NCBI GenBank assembly: GCA_947598205.1
Contig: CANQFB010000009.1
Location: 1 to 57,598, forward strand
Length of the DNA stretch: 57,598 nucleotides
DNA from: an uncultured Clostridia bacterium
Lineage (GTDB): Bacteria; Bacillota; Clostridia; Christensenellales; Borkfalkiaceae
Reading direction: 5' to 3'
Below the pieces are notes generated by a model. That model saw nothing but the letters and a program-made list of their open reading frames with translations, was not told the origin of the DNA and did no database searches. Position 1 is the stretch's first letter. Each line of letters opens with the position of its first letter. Below, piece after piece: positions 42,685-50,819 of this stretch. A program made the translations under genes and the position numbers.

Positions 42685-43878
42685 TTACACGAACAGCGTC
42701 TCGTAGTCGCCGAGGGGGGAATGGGTGAGCAGACCATAGAGCGCGCCCGCAAATCTATCCTTCTCAAAACAGGCGAGGGCGTCTTTTTTGAGGACGGCGG
42801 CGTCGCTCTTGCGCACGATGAGGGGATATTTGGCCTCCGAGAGGGCGGAGAGCATCCCCTCCGAGCCCTCCTTTTTGATGGCGAGCGTGCGGAGATAGAG
42901 GGGGCTTTCGAGGAAGTCCTTCACCTCATCGAGCCCGATCCTGAGGAAGGTCTGCAAGAGAATGCGCTTGATGCGCGAGCGCGTATAGCGCTTCGTGACA
43001 ACTTTTTCGAGGAAGGGCCCATATTCGGGATTGGTGCGGGCCATCGCCTTCAGGCGGTTCTCGAGCCCCTCCGAGCAATCGGGCGTGGATGCGACCGAAG
43101 CATCCTCTGCGCGCAGAAGGGCACATAATACAACGTCTTCATAGGCGGTCGCATGGAAATTCAGGGCGTCTTCATACACATTTTTGGGAAGATTGCGCTT
43201 CAAAGCCCGCCGCGCGGCAAGCGTCCCGTCGGCCATCGCAACGCGGAGCGAAGTTGCCGAGGAAAACTCTTTGCGGGGTACCATGTCCGCATACATAGCT
43301 CCAATTCTCAAGATGGGAAGGGGTTCGATCGCCGCCTTGTTCGCAAGAAGCGCGCGGCAATATTCCACCCCCAAAATGTTGTTGGGAGAGGAGAGGAGCT
43401 TTTCGTCGAGATCGGCGTGAAGGGAGAGAAGGGCCTGCGTCCGCGCCCTGACATACGAAGTCCCGCCCTTCAGATGTTCCTTGAGGGCGGCCTTGAAAGC
43501 CCTGTCTTCGCGGAGGGTGGCAAGGGCCGTCTTCAAAAAGTCGTCCTTCGTCCCGCTCTCACAGCCGAAGGCGAGCGTTTTCACGGCGGGAATGGCGGAA
43601 AGGAGCTTTACCGCGCCCTGCGCAAAAATTTCGGCGGGGGCGACGGCAAATGCGGCGGGGAGCTCCAAAACGGCGTCGGCCCCGCATTCCACGGCATGCC
43701 TTGCGCGCATGTATTTATCGAACACGGCCGCCTCGCCCCGCTGGGTGAAATTCCCGCTCATGAGGCAGAGGAGCTTTTCGCATCCGCTCCGTTTTTTCAT
43801 CTCGCCGAGCTGGTAGAGATGCCCGTTGTGGAAGGGGTTATATTCGCAAACGACGGCACAAATTTTCATCTTTTCCAT
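42685..43878 (-). CDS. tmcAL: tRNA(Met) cytidine acetate ligase
   Basis: 397 residues. Makes N4-acetylcytidine at the wobble base of elongator tRNA-Met. Nucleotidyltransferase-type start KICAVVCEYNPFHNGHLYQLGEMKK with the FHNGH motif, then LMSGNFTQRGEAAVFDKYMRARHAV and SPNNILGVEYCRALL. The start at 43878 is supported by AAAGGA 7 nt upstream; ATG 43869 is an alternative. Divergent from pta. Confidence 0.93.
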   Translation of the reverse strand: MEKMKICAVVCEYNPFHNGHLYQLGEMKKRSGCEKLLCLMSGNFTQRGEAAVFDKYMRARHAVECGADAVLELPAAFAVAPAEIFAQGAVKLLSAIPAVKTLAFGCESGTKDDFLKTALATLREDRAFKAALKEHLKGGTSYVRARTQALLSLHADLDEKLLSSPNNILGVEYCRALLANKAAIEPLPILRIGAMYADMVPRKEFSSATSLRVAMADGTLAARRALKRNLPKNVYEDALNFHATAYEDVVLCALLRAEDASVASTPDCSEGLENRLKAMARTNPEYGPFLEKVVTKRYTRSRIKRILLQTFLRIGLDEVKDFLESPLYLRTLAIKKEGSEGMLSALSEAKYPLIVRKSDAAVLKKDALACFEKDRFAGALYGLLTHSPLGDYETLFV

Positions 43879-43886
43879 GCGATTCC

Positions 43887-43915
43887 TTTACAATTTTTTC
43901 GGGAAGGTGTATAAT
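43887..43915 (+). promoter_or_regulatory. Promoter of the pta-ackA operon
   Basis: TTTACA (43887-43892), 17-bp spacer, TATAAT (43910-43915). Leader of about 70 nt before pta. Confidence 0.75.
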
Positions 43916-43992
43916 AATGGCCGAATGGTTTCTTTCCACTCCCCATTATACACGGTCGGAAGGAAAAAATAAAGAATTTCAGGAGTAATTTT

Positions 43993-45030
43993 ATGGCAGG
44001 TTTTGTGAAGGCCTTGAAAAGGACCATGCAGAAGATCTCGGAGGCGGGCACCGTGGTGCAGGCCATCAAAAAGAAGGCGGCCGCCAAAAATAAGAAGATC
44101 GTCCTCTGCGAGGGCGAGGATTGCCGCGTCGTAGAGGCGGCGGCGGATTGCGTCGAAGAGGGCATCGCGCGCATCGTGCTCCTCGGCAATGCAGAGGAGA
44201 TCGCGGCGAGAAATCCCGACGTCGATCTTACGAAGATCGAGATCGTCGAGCCCGCTTCTTCCCCCAAACTTCAGGAATATGCGCATCTTCTCTATGAATT
44301 GCGCAAGGCCAAGGGCATGACTGAGGAGCAGGCCTTGGAACTCGCCAAGGATAACACCTTCTTCGGCGCGCTCATGCTCAAGAGCGGCGATGTAGACGGG
44401 CTCGTCTCGGGCGCATGCCATTCGACGGCGAACACCCTCCGCCCCGGTCTCCAGATCATCAAGACGGCTCCCGGCGTGAAGGCTGTTTCGAGCTTCAACC
44501 TCATGGTGGGCAACAACCAATATTGCGAGGACGGGCTTCTCGTCTTCGCCGACTGCGGCCTCAACCCCACCTACACTGCCGAAGGGCTCGCCGAGTGCGC
44601 CATCGCGACCGCAAAGAGCGCGAAGGAGATCGCGGGCGTCGAACCCCGCGTCGCCATGCTCTCCTTCTCCACGATGGGAAGCGCGAAGCACGACAACGTG
44701 ACCATGGTGCAGGAAGCGACGCGCATCGCAAAGGAACAGGCGCCCGAGTTGAAGCTCGACGGCGAATTGCAGTTCGACGCGGCGATCGTACCCGACGTGG
44801 CGAAATTGAAGGCACCCATGTCCGAGATCGCAGGCCACGCAAACGTGCTCATCTTCCCCGATCTGCAATCGGGCAACATCGGATATAAGATCGCCGAACG
44901 CCTCGGCGGCTTCCAGGCCATCGGGCCCATCTGCCAAGGCTTCGCAAAGCCCCTCAACGATCTTTCGCGCGGGTGCAAGCCCTCGGATATCGTCTGCGCT
45001 GTGGCGATCACCGCCCTTCAAGCGGAGTAA
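43993..45030 (+). CDS. pta: Phosphate acetyltransferase
   Basis: 345 residues, the single-domain PTA form. Interconverts acetyl-CoA and acetyl phosphate. Conserved stretches are LCEGEDCRVVEAA, DGLVSGACHSTANTLRPGLQIIKT, MVGNNQYCEDGLLVFADCGLNP and VLIFPDLQSGNIGYKIAERLGGF. A short N-terminal lead (about 28 residues) is a bit longer than usual. AGGAG upstream. Together with ackA it gives ATP and acetate from acetyl-CoA. Confidence 0.96.
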   Translation: MAGFVKALKRTMQKISEAGTVVQAIKKKAAAKNKKIVLCEGEDCRVVEAAADCVEEGIARIVLLGNAEEIAARNPDVDLTKIEIVEPASSPKLQEYAHLLYELRKAKGMTEEQALELAKDNTFFGALMLKSGDVDGLVSGACHSTANTLRPGLQIIKTAPGVKAVSSFNLMVGNNQYCEDGLLVFADCGLNPTYTAEGLAECAIATAKSAKEIAGVEPRVAMLSFSTMGSAKHDNVTMVQEATRIAKEQAPELKLDGELQFDAAIVPDVAKLKAPMSEIAGHANVLIFPDLQSGNIGYKIAERLGGFQAIGPICQGFAKPLNDLSRGCKPSDIVCAVAITALQAE

Positions 45031-45140
45031 TGTTTCGTGGAATTTGTTTTGCGAAAATAAATTCCGCGAGCAAATAGGCAGTTTTGCTTCGCAGAAGGCG
45101 GCTTTGAAAGCTACTTCATAAAAATAAAAAGGTGTATATC

Positions 45141-46334
45141 ATGAAAATTCTTGTCATCAATGCGGGGAGTTCCTCGCTCAAATACCAACTCATCAATATG
45201 GAGACGGAGGAAGCCATCGCCAAGGGCGGGTGCGAACGCATCGGCATTGCGGGCGGCAAGCTCACCCATAAGGCGCACGGCGAGACCTTCGTCGTCGAAC
45301 AGGACCTTCCCACCCATACCGACGCGATCTCCCTCGTCCTCAAGATGCTCGTCGATCAGAAGGCGGGCGTCATCTCTTCGATGGACGAGATCGACGCCGT
45401 GGGCCACCGCGTGGTCGCCTCGGGCGAGGCGTTCAAAAAGACGACGCTCGTCGATGAGCGGGCGATGGAGCTCATGGAGGAGATCAAGGATCTCGCGCCC
45501 CTCCACAATCCCGCGGCCATTCTGGGCGTCAACGCCTGCCGCGCCGTCATGCCGGGAAAGAAGATGGCGCTTGTGTTCGACACCTCTTTCCACCAGACCA
45601 TGCCCGACCATGCCAAGCTCTACGCCATCGATTATGAGGATTACAAGAAGTATCAGGTCCGCCGCTACGGCGCCCACGGCACTTCCCATAAATTCGTTGC
45701 GGGCGAGGCGGCCAGATATCTCAAACGCGACATCAAGGAGCTCAAGATCGTCACCTGCCACCTCGGCAACGGTTCTTCCATTTCGGCGGTGAAGGGCGGC
45801 GTCTGCATCGACACCTCGATGGGCTTCACCCCCCTTGCGGGCGTCCCGATGGGAACGCGCAGCGGCGATATCGACGTTGCCGCCATCGACTACCTCTGCG
45901 AAAAGAAGGGCATGACGATGCAGGAGGGCCTTACCTATCTCAACAAGAAGTGCGGCGTATTGGGCGTCTCGGGCGTCTCTTCCGACTTCCGCGATCTCGA
46001 GGCGGCCAAGGCGGCGGGGAACGGGCGCGCGGCGCTCGCCCTCGACATGTTCAACTACTCCTGCAAGAAGTATGTGGGCGCATACAGCGCGGCCATGGGC
46101 GGGCTGGACGTCATCGTCTTCACGGCGGGCATCGGCGAAAATACCCCCGCGGTCAGGAAGGCCGTGACGGACGGGCTCGAATATCTCGGCGTAAAACTCG
46201 ACGATGAGAAGAACGCCTTGAAGAACGACGGCACGATCCACGACCTCTCGGCGCAGGATTCCAAGGTGAAGATCCTCGTCATTCCCACGAACGAGGAGCT
46301 CGTCATCGCCCGCGAGACGGCGGCGCTTTGCTGA
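45141..46334 (+). CDS. ackA: Acetate kinase
   Basis: 397 residues. MKILVINAGSSSLKYQL start, GHRVVASGE, FDTSFHQTMPDHAKLYAI, YGAHGTSHKFV, and FTAGIGENTPAVRKAV. All catalytic regions are intact. AAAGGTG lies upstream. The 110-nt gap from pta holds a hairpin (AATTTGTTTTGCGAAAATAAATT). Confidence 0.97.
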   Translation: MKILVINAGSSSLKYQLINMETEEAIAKGGCERIGIAGGKLTHKAHGETFVVEQDLPTHTDAISLVLKMLVDQKAGVISSMDEIDAVGHRVVASGEAFKKTTLVDERAMELMEEIKDLAPLHNPAAILGVNACRAVMPGKKMALVFDTSFHQTMPDHAKLYAIDYEDYKKYQVRRYGAHGTSHKFVAGEAARYLKRDIKELKIVTCHLGNGSSISAVKGGVCIDTSMGFTPLAGVPMGTRSGDIDVAAIDYLCEKKGMTMQEGLTYLNKKCGVLGVSGVSSDFRDLEAAKAAGNGRAALALDMFNYSCKKYVGAYSAAMGGLDVIVFTAGIGENTPAVRKAVTDGLEYLGVKLDDEKNALKNDGTIHDLSAQDSKVKILVIPTNEELVIARETAALC

Positions 46335-46371
46335 TTTTTCGCAAAATCTTATAAAAGAGCGCGAAAACAGC

Positions 46372-46400
46372 TTGACAAACCCCCTAAAATACCCTATACT
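46372..46400 (+). promoter_or_regulatory. Promoter of the YceD-rpmF operon
   Basis: TTGACA (46372-46377), 17-bp spacer, TATACT (46395-46400). The predicted transcription start is only about 5 nt before the ATG. Confidence 0.78.
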
Positions 46401-46411
46401 TTTTTAAGTCA

Positions 46412-46810
46412 ATGATTCCTACCCTCAATGTCGCACAGTGCAGGGCGCGGGGGATGCTCGCGGGGGCGTTCGATTTTGAATACCCGCCCGAGAGCGATCT
46501 TTTAGATATTCCCTTCGTTTCCTTCAAGGGGCCCGCAAAGGTGCATCTCGAATATGCCATCGCCGAAGACGATACGGTGGAAGTCGAAGGGGAGATCTCT
46601 TTCGTGCTCGAGGGCGCCTGTTCGAGGTGTCTCGAACCTACCGAAAACGCCGTATCGGATAGATTTTCGGGGGTGTTCGTTCGGGGCGAGGGCGACGGCG
46701 AGACGTACGGCTACAGGAACTTTGTCATCGACTTTGGCGAATTGCTCCGCGACGCGGCGCTGTTCGCGCTCCCTTCGCGGGTGCTCTGCGAGCATTGCGG
46801 CGAAGAATAA
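46412..46810 (+). CDS. YceD/DUF177 family protein
   Basis: 132 residues. Two cysteine pairs, CSRC (with CLEP) in the middle and CEHC at the end, and the location immediately in front of rpmF are typical of the DUF177 family, linked to 23S rRNA accumulation in other organisms. The leader would be about 5 nt with no ribosome site. The exact start is therefore less certain; an in-frame ATG at residue 15 is the alternative. Confidence 0.82.
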   Translation: MIPTLNVAQCRARGMLAGAFDFEYPPESDLLDIPFVSFKGPAKVHLEYAIAEDDTVEVEGEISFVLEGACSRCLEPTENAVSDRFSGVFVRGEGDGETYGYRNFVIDFGELLRDAALFALPSRVLCEHCGEE

Positions 46811-46837
46811 TCCGCAAAAAGAAAAAGAGGTGTTAAT

Positions 46838-47026
46838 ATGGCAGTCCCCAAGAGCAAACAATCGAAGAGTAGGACAAATAAGCGCTTCGCAAACTACAAG
46901 GCATCCGCGCCCACGCTCGTCGAATGCCCCCATTGCCACGAGCTGAAAGTCGCGCATAAGGTCTGCGGCCACTGCGGCTATTACGACGGCTCGGAAGTTG
47001 TCCCGCAAGAGACGGAAAAGAAGTAA
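46838..47026 (+). CDS. rpmF: 50S ribosomal protein L32, zinc form
   Basis: 62 residues, MAVPKSKQSKSRTNKRFANYKASAPTLVECPHC start and CGHCGYYDG later; two CxxC zinc pairs. AAAGAGGTG upstream, 27 nt after the YceD-like gene, as in many bacteria. Confidence 0.97.
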   Translation: MAVPKSKQSKSRTNKRFANYKASAPTLVECPHCHELKVAHKVCGHCGYYDGSEVVPQETEKK

Positions 47027-47043
47027 GCAATTTACAAGAGAAG

Positions 47044-47072
47044 AGGCGGACAAAGATCGGTCCGCCTATTTT
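47044..47072 (+). terminator. Terminator of rpmF
   Basis: AGGCGGAC (47044-47051) pairs with GTCCGCCT (47060-47067), then ATTTTC. Confidence 0.75.
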
Positions 47073-47101
47073 CATTCACAAAGAGTTTTCGGAGGAAGAA
47101 G

Positions 47102-47740
47102 ATGGACGAAACCGCGCTTTTCAAACTTTCCTATGGCGTCTATATCTGCACGAGTTGGGACGAAGGCGCTCCCGTCGGCTGTATCGCCAACAGCGCCATG
47201 CAGATCACGAGCGATCCCGCAACGGTCGCCGTGAGCATTAACCGCGTCAACCATACCCACAAGTGCATCGAAGAGACGGGTCACTTCGCCCTGACCATTC
47301 TCGGCGAGAAGTCCGATCCCAAGCTGATCGGCCTCTTCGGCTTCCGCTCGTCGAAAGACGTCGATAAATTCGAGAACGTCGCCTATTCCGTCCGCGGGAA
47401 ACTTCCCGTCGTAGACGATGCGATCGCCTTCATCTCCTGCAAGGTGGTCGGCAAGATGGAGACGGCGACGCACACCGTCTTTTTGGGCGAAGTCATCGAC
47501 TGCGGCCACTTAAAGAAGGACCGCCCCATGACGTATGCCTATTACCACGAAGTTCTCAAGGGCAAGACGAGCGTGAACGCGCCCACCTTCCTGAAGAATG
47601 AGCCCGCGCCCGAGAAGGCGGTCTGGGTGTGCGACGTGTGCGGCTACACCTACGACGGCGAGATCCCCTTTGAAGATCTCCCCGATGATTGGGTCTGCCC
47701 GCTTTGCGGCGTGGGGAAGGAGAACTTCCATAGAAAATAA
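47102..47740 (+). CDS. hrb: Flavin reductase-rubredoxin fusion (high molecular weight rubredoxin)
   Basis: 212 residues. N-terminal FMN-binding split-barrel flavin reductase (about 1-155: [44 protein letters not shown]) fused to a C-terminal rubredoxin (about 170-212: [32 protein letters not shown]) with the four cysteines that bind one iron. In Moorella a related Hrb passes electrons to a flavodiiron protein that removes O2 and NO; no such gene is in the window. GGAGGAAGAAG upstream. Confidence 0.92.
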   Translation: MDETALFKLSYGVYICTSWDEGAPVGCIANSAMQITSDPATVAVSINRVNHTHKCIEETGHFALTILGEKSDPKLIGLFGFRSSKDVDKFENVAYSVRGKLPVVDDAIAFISCKVVGKMETATHTVFLGEVIDCGHLKKDRPMTYAYYHEVLKGKTSVNAPTFLKNEPAPEKAVWVCDVCGYTYDGEIPFEDLPDDWVCPLCGVGKENFHRK

Positions 47741-47847
47741 GAATATCCCAAATTTGAAAAATTTTAGAAAATCGCTCGCTTTTGCGGGCTTTTTTCATGC
47801 TTTTTTTCATTATTTCGACATTCGTCTAAATACGCATATGCGCAGAT

Positions 47848-48003
47848 AAGGCTTCTCCCTTTCCAAGGGAGAAGCTGTCACGCAGTAACTGATGAGTGTT
47901 GGCTTTTCTCGCTGTCCCTTTAGGGAAAGTCCCCGCGAAGCGGGGAAAGGGTCAACCCTTCTGTCGCCTGCGTGACATCTCCCTTATAAGGGGCGACAAG
48001 GGT
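47848..48003. repeat. Dispersed repeats upstream of csoR
   Basis: A type A unit (47850-47900, GGCTTCTCCCTTTCCAAGGGAGAAGC...) and a CCCCGCGAAGCGGGGA hairpin (47931-47946) with TGACATCTCCC further on. No gene between 47741 and 48110. Confidence 0.75.
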
Positions 48004-48048
48004 ACGCGTCCCAAAATGGCGCTTCTATAAAAAACTTTCCCAAAACGC

Positions 48049-48098
48049 TTGACAAATGCCCTTGGGGGGTATAAAATAAATATGCCCTATAGGGGTAT
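48049..48098 (+). promoter_or_regulatory. csoR-copA promoter with two CsoR-type operators
   Basis: TTGACA (48049-48054), 17-bp spacer, TAAAAT (48072-48077). Two 17-bp copies of ATGCCCT...GGGGTAT lie at 48056-48072 (across the spacer) and 48082-48098 (at the start of the mRNA). They match the known pseudo-palindromic CsoR box (a GC tract, AT centre, GC tract) and are 26 bp apart, giving a copper-released repressor switch. Confidence 0.82.
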
Positions 48099-48110
48099 TG
48101 GAGGAAGATC

Positions 48111-48404
48111 ATGCAAGAGTGCTTTTGCGAAAGAAAAAAGATGAGGAGCGAAGAGGAGAAGCGTTCGCTCAAGGCGCGCATCAACCGCATTGCGGGGCAG
48201 ATGGCGGGCGTCGGCCGCATGGTCGAGGAGGACCGCTATTGCGCCGACATTCTCATCCAGCTTGTGGCCATCGAGAAGGCGGTCAAGAGCCTTTCCTGTC
48301 TCGTGCTCGAGGAGCATATGCACAGTTGCCTCGTCGAGAGCGTTAAAAGCGGGGAGCTTGCCGCCGTTGATGAGATCGTGGATCTCTTCCGCAAATTCCA
48401 ATAA
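48111..48404 (+). CDS. csoR: Copper-sensing repressor CsoR
   Basis: 97 residues, all-helical CsoR/RcnR family. The Cu(I) ligands occur as C44, H69 and C73, with the same 25- and 4-residue steps as the ligands in Mycobacterium CsoR. The family signature RSLKARINRIAGQMAGVGRMVEEDRYCADILIQL is clear. The start follows GGAGGAAGATC. Extra cysteines at positions 4 and 6 are not part of the known site. Confidence 0.93.
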   Translation: MQECFCERKKMRSEEEKRSLKARINRIAGQMAGVGRMVEEDRYCADILIQLVAIEKAVKSLSCLVLEEHMHSCLVESVKSGELAAVDEIVDLFRKFQ

Positions 48405-48413
48405 GGGGCGGAT

Positions 48414-50624
48414 ATGAAGAAGAAATTTTCCGTGACGGGCATGATGTGCGCGGCCTGCGCCGCCGGCATCGAGCGCTCCGTCAGAAAACTCGAAGGCGTC
48501 GCCTCCTGCTCCGTCTCGCTCATGGGTGAGAGCATGGAGGCGGAGTTCGACGAGGGCGTCGTCTCCGAAGAGAAGATCCGCGCCGCGGTGACCTCCCTCG
48601 GCTATCAGATCTTTGATTACGGGAAGGTCCCCGAGAAGAGGAAGGGCGGGCCGAGTCTCCTTGTGCGCTTTTTCATCTCCCTCGCCCTGCTTCTTCCCGA
48701 AATGTATCTCGCGATGGGGCATATGATCAGCGAGCATATCGTCCCGCACGGCTGGTGGAACTATGGGCCGCAACTTGTTCTGACGTTGGCGATCCTCTGT
48801 ATCAACTACCCCTTCTTCGTGAGCGGGATACGGGCGGCCGTAAAGCTCGTCCCCAATATGGATACCCTCGTGACGCTCGGTGCGCTCGTCTCCTTCATCT
48901 ACAGCGTCGTCACCGTCTCGATCGATCCCTTGGCGAAGACGGCCTTTTTCGAGTCGGCGGCGATGATCGTCACCCTCGTCACGCTCGGGAAATTTTTGGA
49001 AGATAAGAGCAAGAAACGCACGGGCAAGGAGCTTGAAAAACTTCGCGCCCTCGCCCCCGATTCCGTCACCGTTGAACGCGACGGGACGGAAAACGTGGTA
49101 TCCATGTCCGAGGTAGAGGTGGGAGATACCGTCATTGTGCGGCAGGGGGAGAGCATCGCGATAGATGGCGTCGTGCTCTCGGGCCATGCCTTCGCCGATA
49201 CCTCTGCGGTTACGGGCGAGAGCCTCCCCATAGAGCTTTGCGAGGGGGATCGGGCGGTCAGTGCGTCCATCGTCACGGGCGGATATTTGAAGATCAGGGC
49301 GGAAAAGGTGGGCGAGGACACCATGCTCTCGGGCATCATCCGCATGGTGCGCGAGGCGGGCGCTTCCAAGGCGCCCATCCAAAAGCTCGCCGACAAGATC
49401 TCGGCCGTGTTCGTCCCCGTCGTCGTGGCTCTCGCCCTTCTTACGTTTGCGATATGGATGATCGTCACGCATGACGTCGCAAAGGCCTTCAATTTCGGCG
49501 TGAGCGTCATCGTCATCTCCTGCCCCTGCGCATTGGGGCTCGCGACCCCCGTCGCCGTGATGGCGGCAACGGGCAGGGGCGCGGGTCTGGGCGTCCTCTT
49601 CAAAAATGCGGAAGCCCTGCAAAAGCTCGCCACGGTGCACGAGGTCTTTCTCGATAAGACGGCGACCATCACCGAGGGCGCGCCGAAAGTCGTCTTTTTT
49701 CAGGAGTACGAGGGGGGAGTAAAAGACATTGCCTACGCCCTCGAGAGCAAGCTCTCTCACCCGCTCGCCCGCTGTATCGCAGAGTATTGCGGAAGCGGGC
49801 TTGACGGCGAATGTGTGGAGTATCTTGCGGGCATGGGTGCCACGGGCGTCGTCAACGGCAGGCGTTACTTCCTTGGAAACGTCCGCATGATGCAGGAAAA
49901 AAATGTGAAGTTCGAGAATCGGCTTCCCGCCTATACCGCCCTCTCCGAAGAGGGTAAGACGGCGCTCTTCCTTTCGGATGAGGAGCGTGTTTTGGCACTG
50001 TTTGCCTTGGCCGATACCCTCAAAGAGGGAAGCCGCGCGGCCGTCGAAGAGCTCACCGCGCTCGGATGCCTTCCCGTCATGCTCACGGGCGACAACAGGG
50101 CCGTGGCCGGACATATCGCAACGGAGGCGGGCATTCCTTCCTATGAAGGCTGTGTACGCGCAGAACTTCTCCCCGAGGATAAATTGGAATTCGTGCGCGC
50201 CGCGCGCGAGGAGAACGAGGCGGCAAAGAGGGGAAACCGCGCCGCACGGCGGTCGAACGGCTTTGTCGCCATGGTGGGCGACGGCATCAACGACGCTCCC
50301 GCCCTGAAGGAAGCGGACATCGGCGTCGCGATGGGAAACGGCACCGACGTCGCCATCGAAAGCGCAGACGTCGTGCTTGTCAAAGGAGACCTCGGCGCGC
50401 TCCCGAAGGCCGTCCGCCTCGCGAAAAAGACGATGCGCATCATCAAGCAAAATCTCTTCTGGGCTTTTTTCTATAACTGCATCGGCATTCCCCTCGCGGC
50501 AGGCGCGTTCGCCGTCCTCGGCGTTGTTTTGAACCCCATGATCTCCGCGGCCGCCATGAGCCTTTCGTCCCTCTTCGTCGTCACCAACGCCCTGCGCCTC
50601 ACGAGATTTATGAAGAAAAAGTGA
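48414..50624 (+). CDS. copA: Copper-exporting P1B-type ATPase, with a changed phosphorylation motif
   Basis: 736 residues. One N-terminal metal domain (GMMCAACAAGIE), eight membrane segments, TGESLP, ion site CPCALGLATP, HP motif (SHPLARC), LTGDN and VGDGINDAPALKEADIGVAMG. The phosphorylated Asp is D414, but the motif reads DKTATIT: residue 417 is Ala where DKTGT normally has Gly. One base (GGG or GGC to GCG) would explain this. All other sites are intact. It lies 9 nt after csoR, so it is co-transcribed and copper-induced. Either activity is tolerated or lowered, or a sequencing error is present. Confidence 0.93.
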   Translation: MKKKFSVTGMMCAACAAGIERSVRKLEGVASCSVSLMGESMEAEFDEGVVSEEKIRAAVTSLGYQIFDYGKVPEKRKGGPSLLVRFFISLALLLPEMYLAMGHMISEHIVPHGWWNYGPQLVLTLAILCINYPFFVSGIRAAVKLVPNMDTLVTLGALVSFIYSVVTVSIDPLAKTAFFESAAMIVTLVTLGKFLEDKSKKRTGKELEKLRALAPDSVTVERDGTENVVSMSEVEVGDTVIVRQGESIAIDGVVLSGHAFADTSAVTGESLPIELCEGDRAVSASIVTGGYLKIRAEKVGEDTMLSGIIRMVREAGASKAPIQKLADKISAVFVPVVVALALLTFAIWMIVTHDVAKAFNFGVSVIVISCPCALGLATPVAVMAATGRGAGLGVLFKNAEALQKLATVHEVFLDKTATITEGAPKVVFFQEYEGGVKDIAYALESKLSHPLARCIAEYCGSGLDGECVEYLAGMGATGVVNGRRYFLGNVRMMQEKNVKFENRLPAYTALSEEGKTALFLSDEERVLALFALADTLKEGSRAAVEELTALGCLPVMLTGDNRAVAGHIATEAGIPSYEGCVRAELLPEDKLEFVRAAREENEAAKRGNRAARRSNGFVAMVGDGINDAPALKEADIGVAMGNGTDVAIESADVVLVKGDLGALPKAVRLAKKTMRIIKQNLFWAFFYNCIGIPLAAGAFAVLGVVLNPMISAAAMSLSSLFVVTNALRLTRFMKKK

Positions 50625-50681
50625 TTTTTGCATAGCTTCTTCGGACATGGTAGGGGGGGAATTACGTCAAAGGATGAAAAT

Positions 50682-50727
50682 GAAACGGGCAGAGGAGCGT
50701 GCTCTTTTGCCCGTTTCTATTTTTTCC
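50682..50727 (+). terminator. Terminator of csoR-copA
   Basis: GAAACGGGCA (50682-50691) pairs with TGCCCGTTTC (50708-50717), plus inner GAGG/CTCT pairs; then TATTTTTT. Confidence 0.8.
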
Positions 50728-50736
50728 CGAAATCTC

Positions 50737-50764
50737 TTGACAGACCATACAGGATCGTTATTAA
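50737..50764 (+). promoter_or_regulatory. Probable promoter of the WYL operon
   Basis: TTGACA (50737-50742), 16-bp spacer, TATTAA (50759-50764). A second -10-like TATCAT at 50795-50800 has a poor -35. Confidence 0.45.
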
Positions 50765-50819
50765 ATTGTACCGTTTTCGGGACAAGGTGTTTGCTATCAT
50801 AGAGCTAAAGGAGAACAAA

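Noticed and set aside
49653..49667. copA as a pseudogene because of DKTAT
   Set aside because: The frame is open over 736 codons, all other motifs are intact and the promoter is in order; one changed residue is not enough.
48087..50648. 853-codon minus-strand open frame opposite csoR-copA
   Set aside because: Antisense to two well-supported genes; no motif and no ribosome site.
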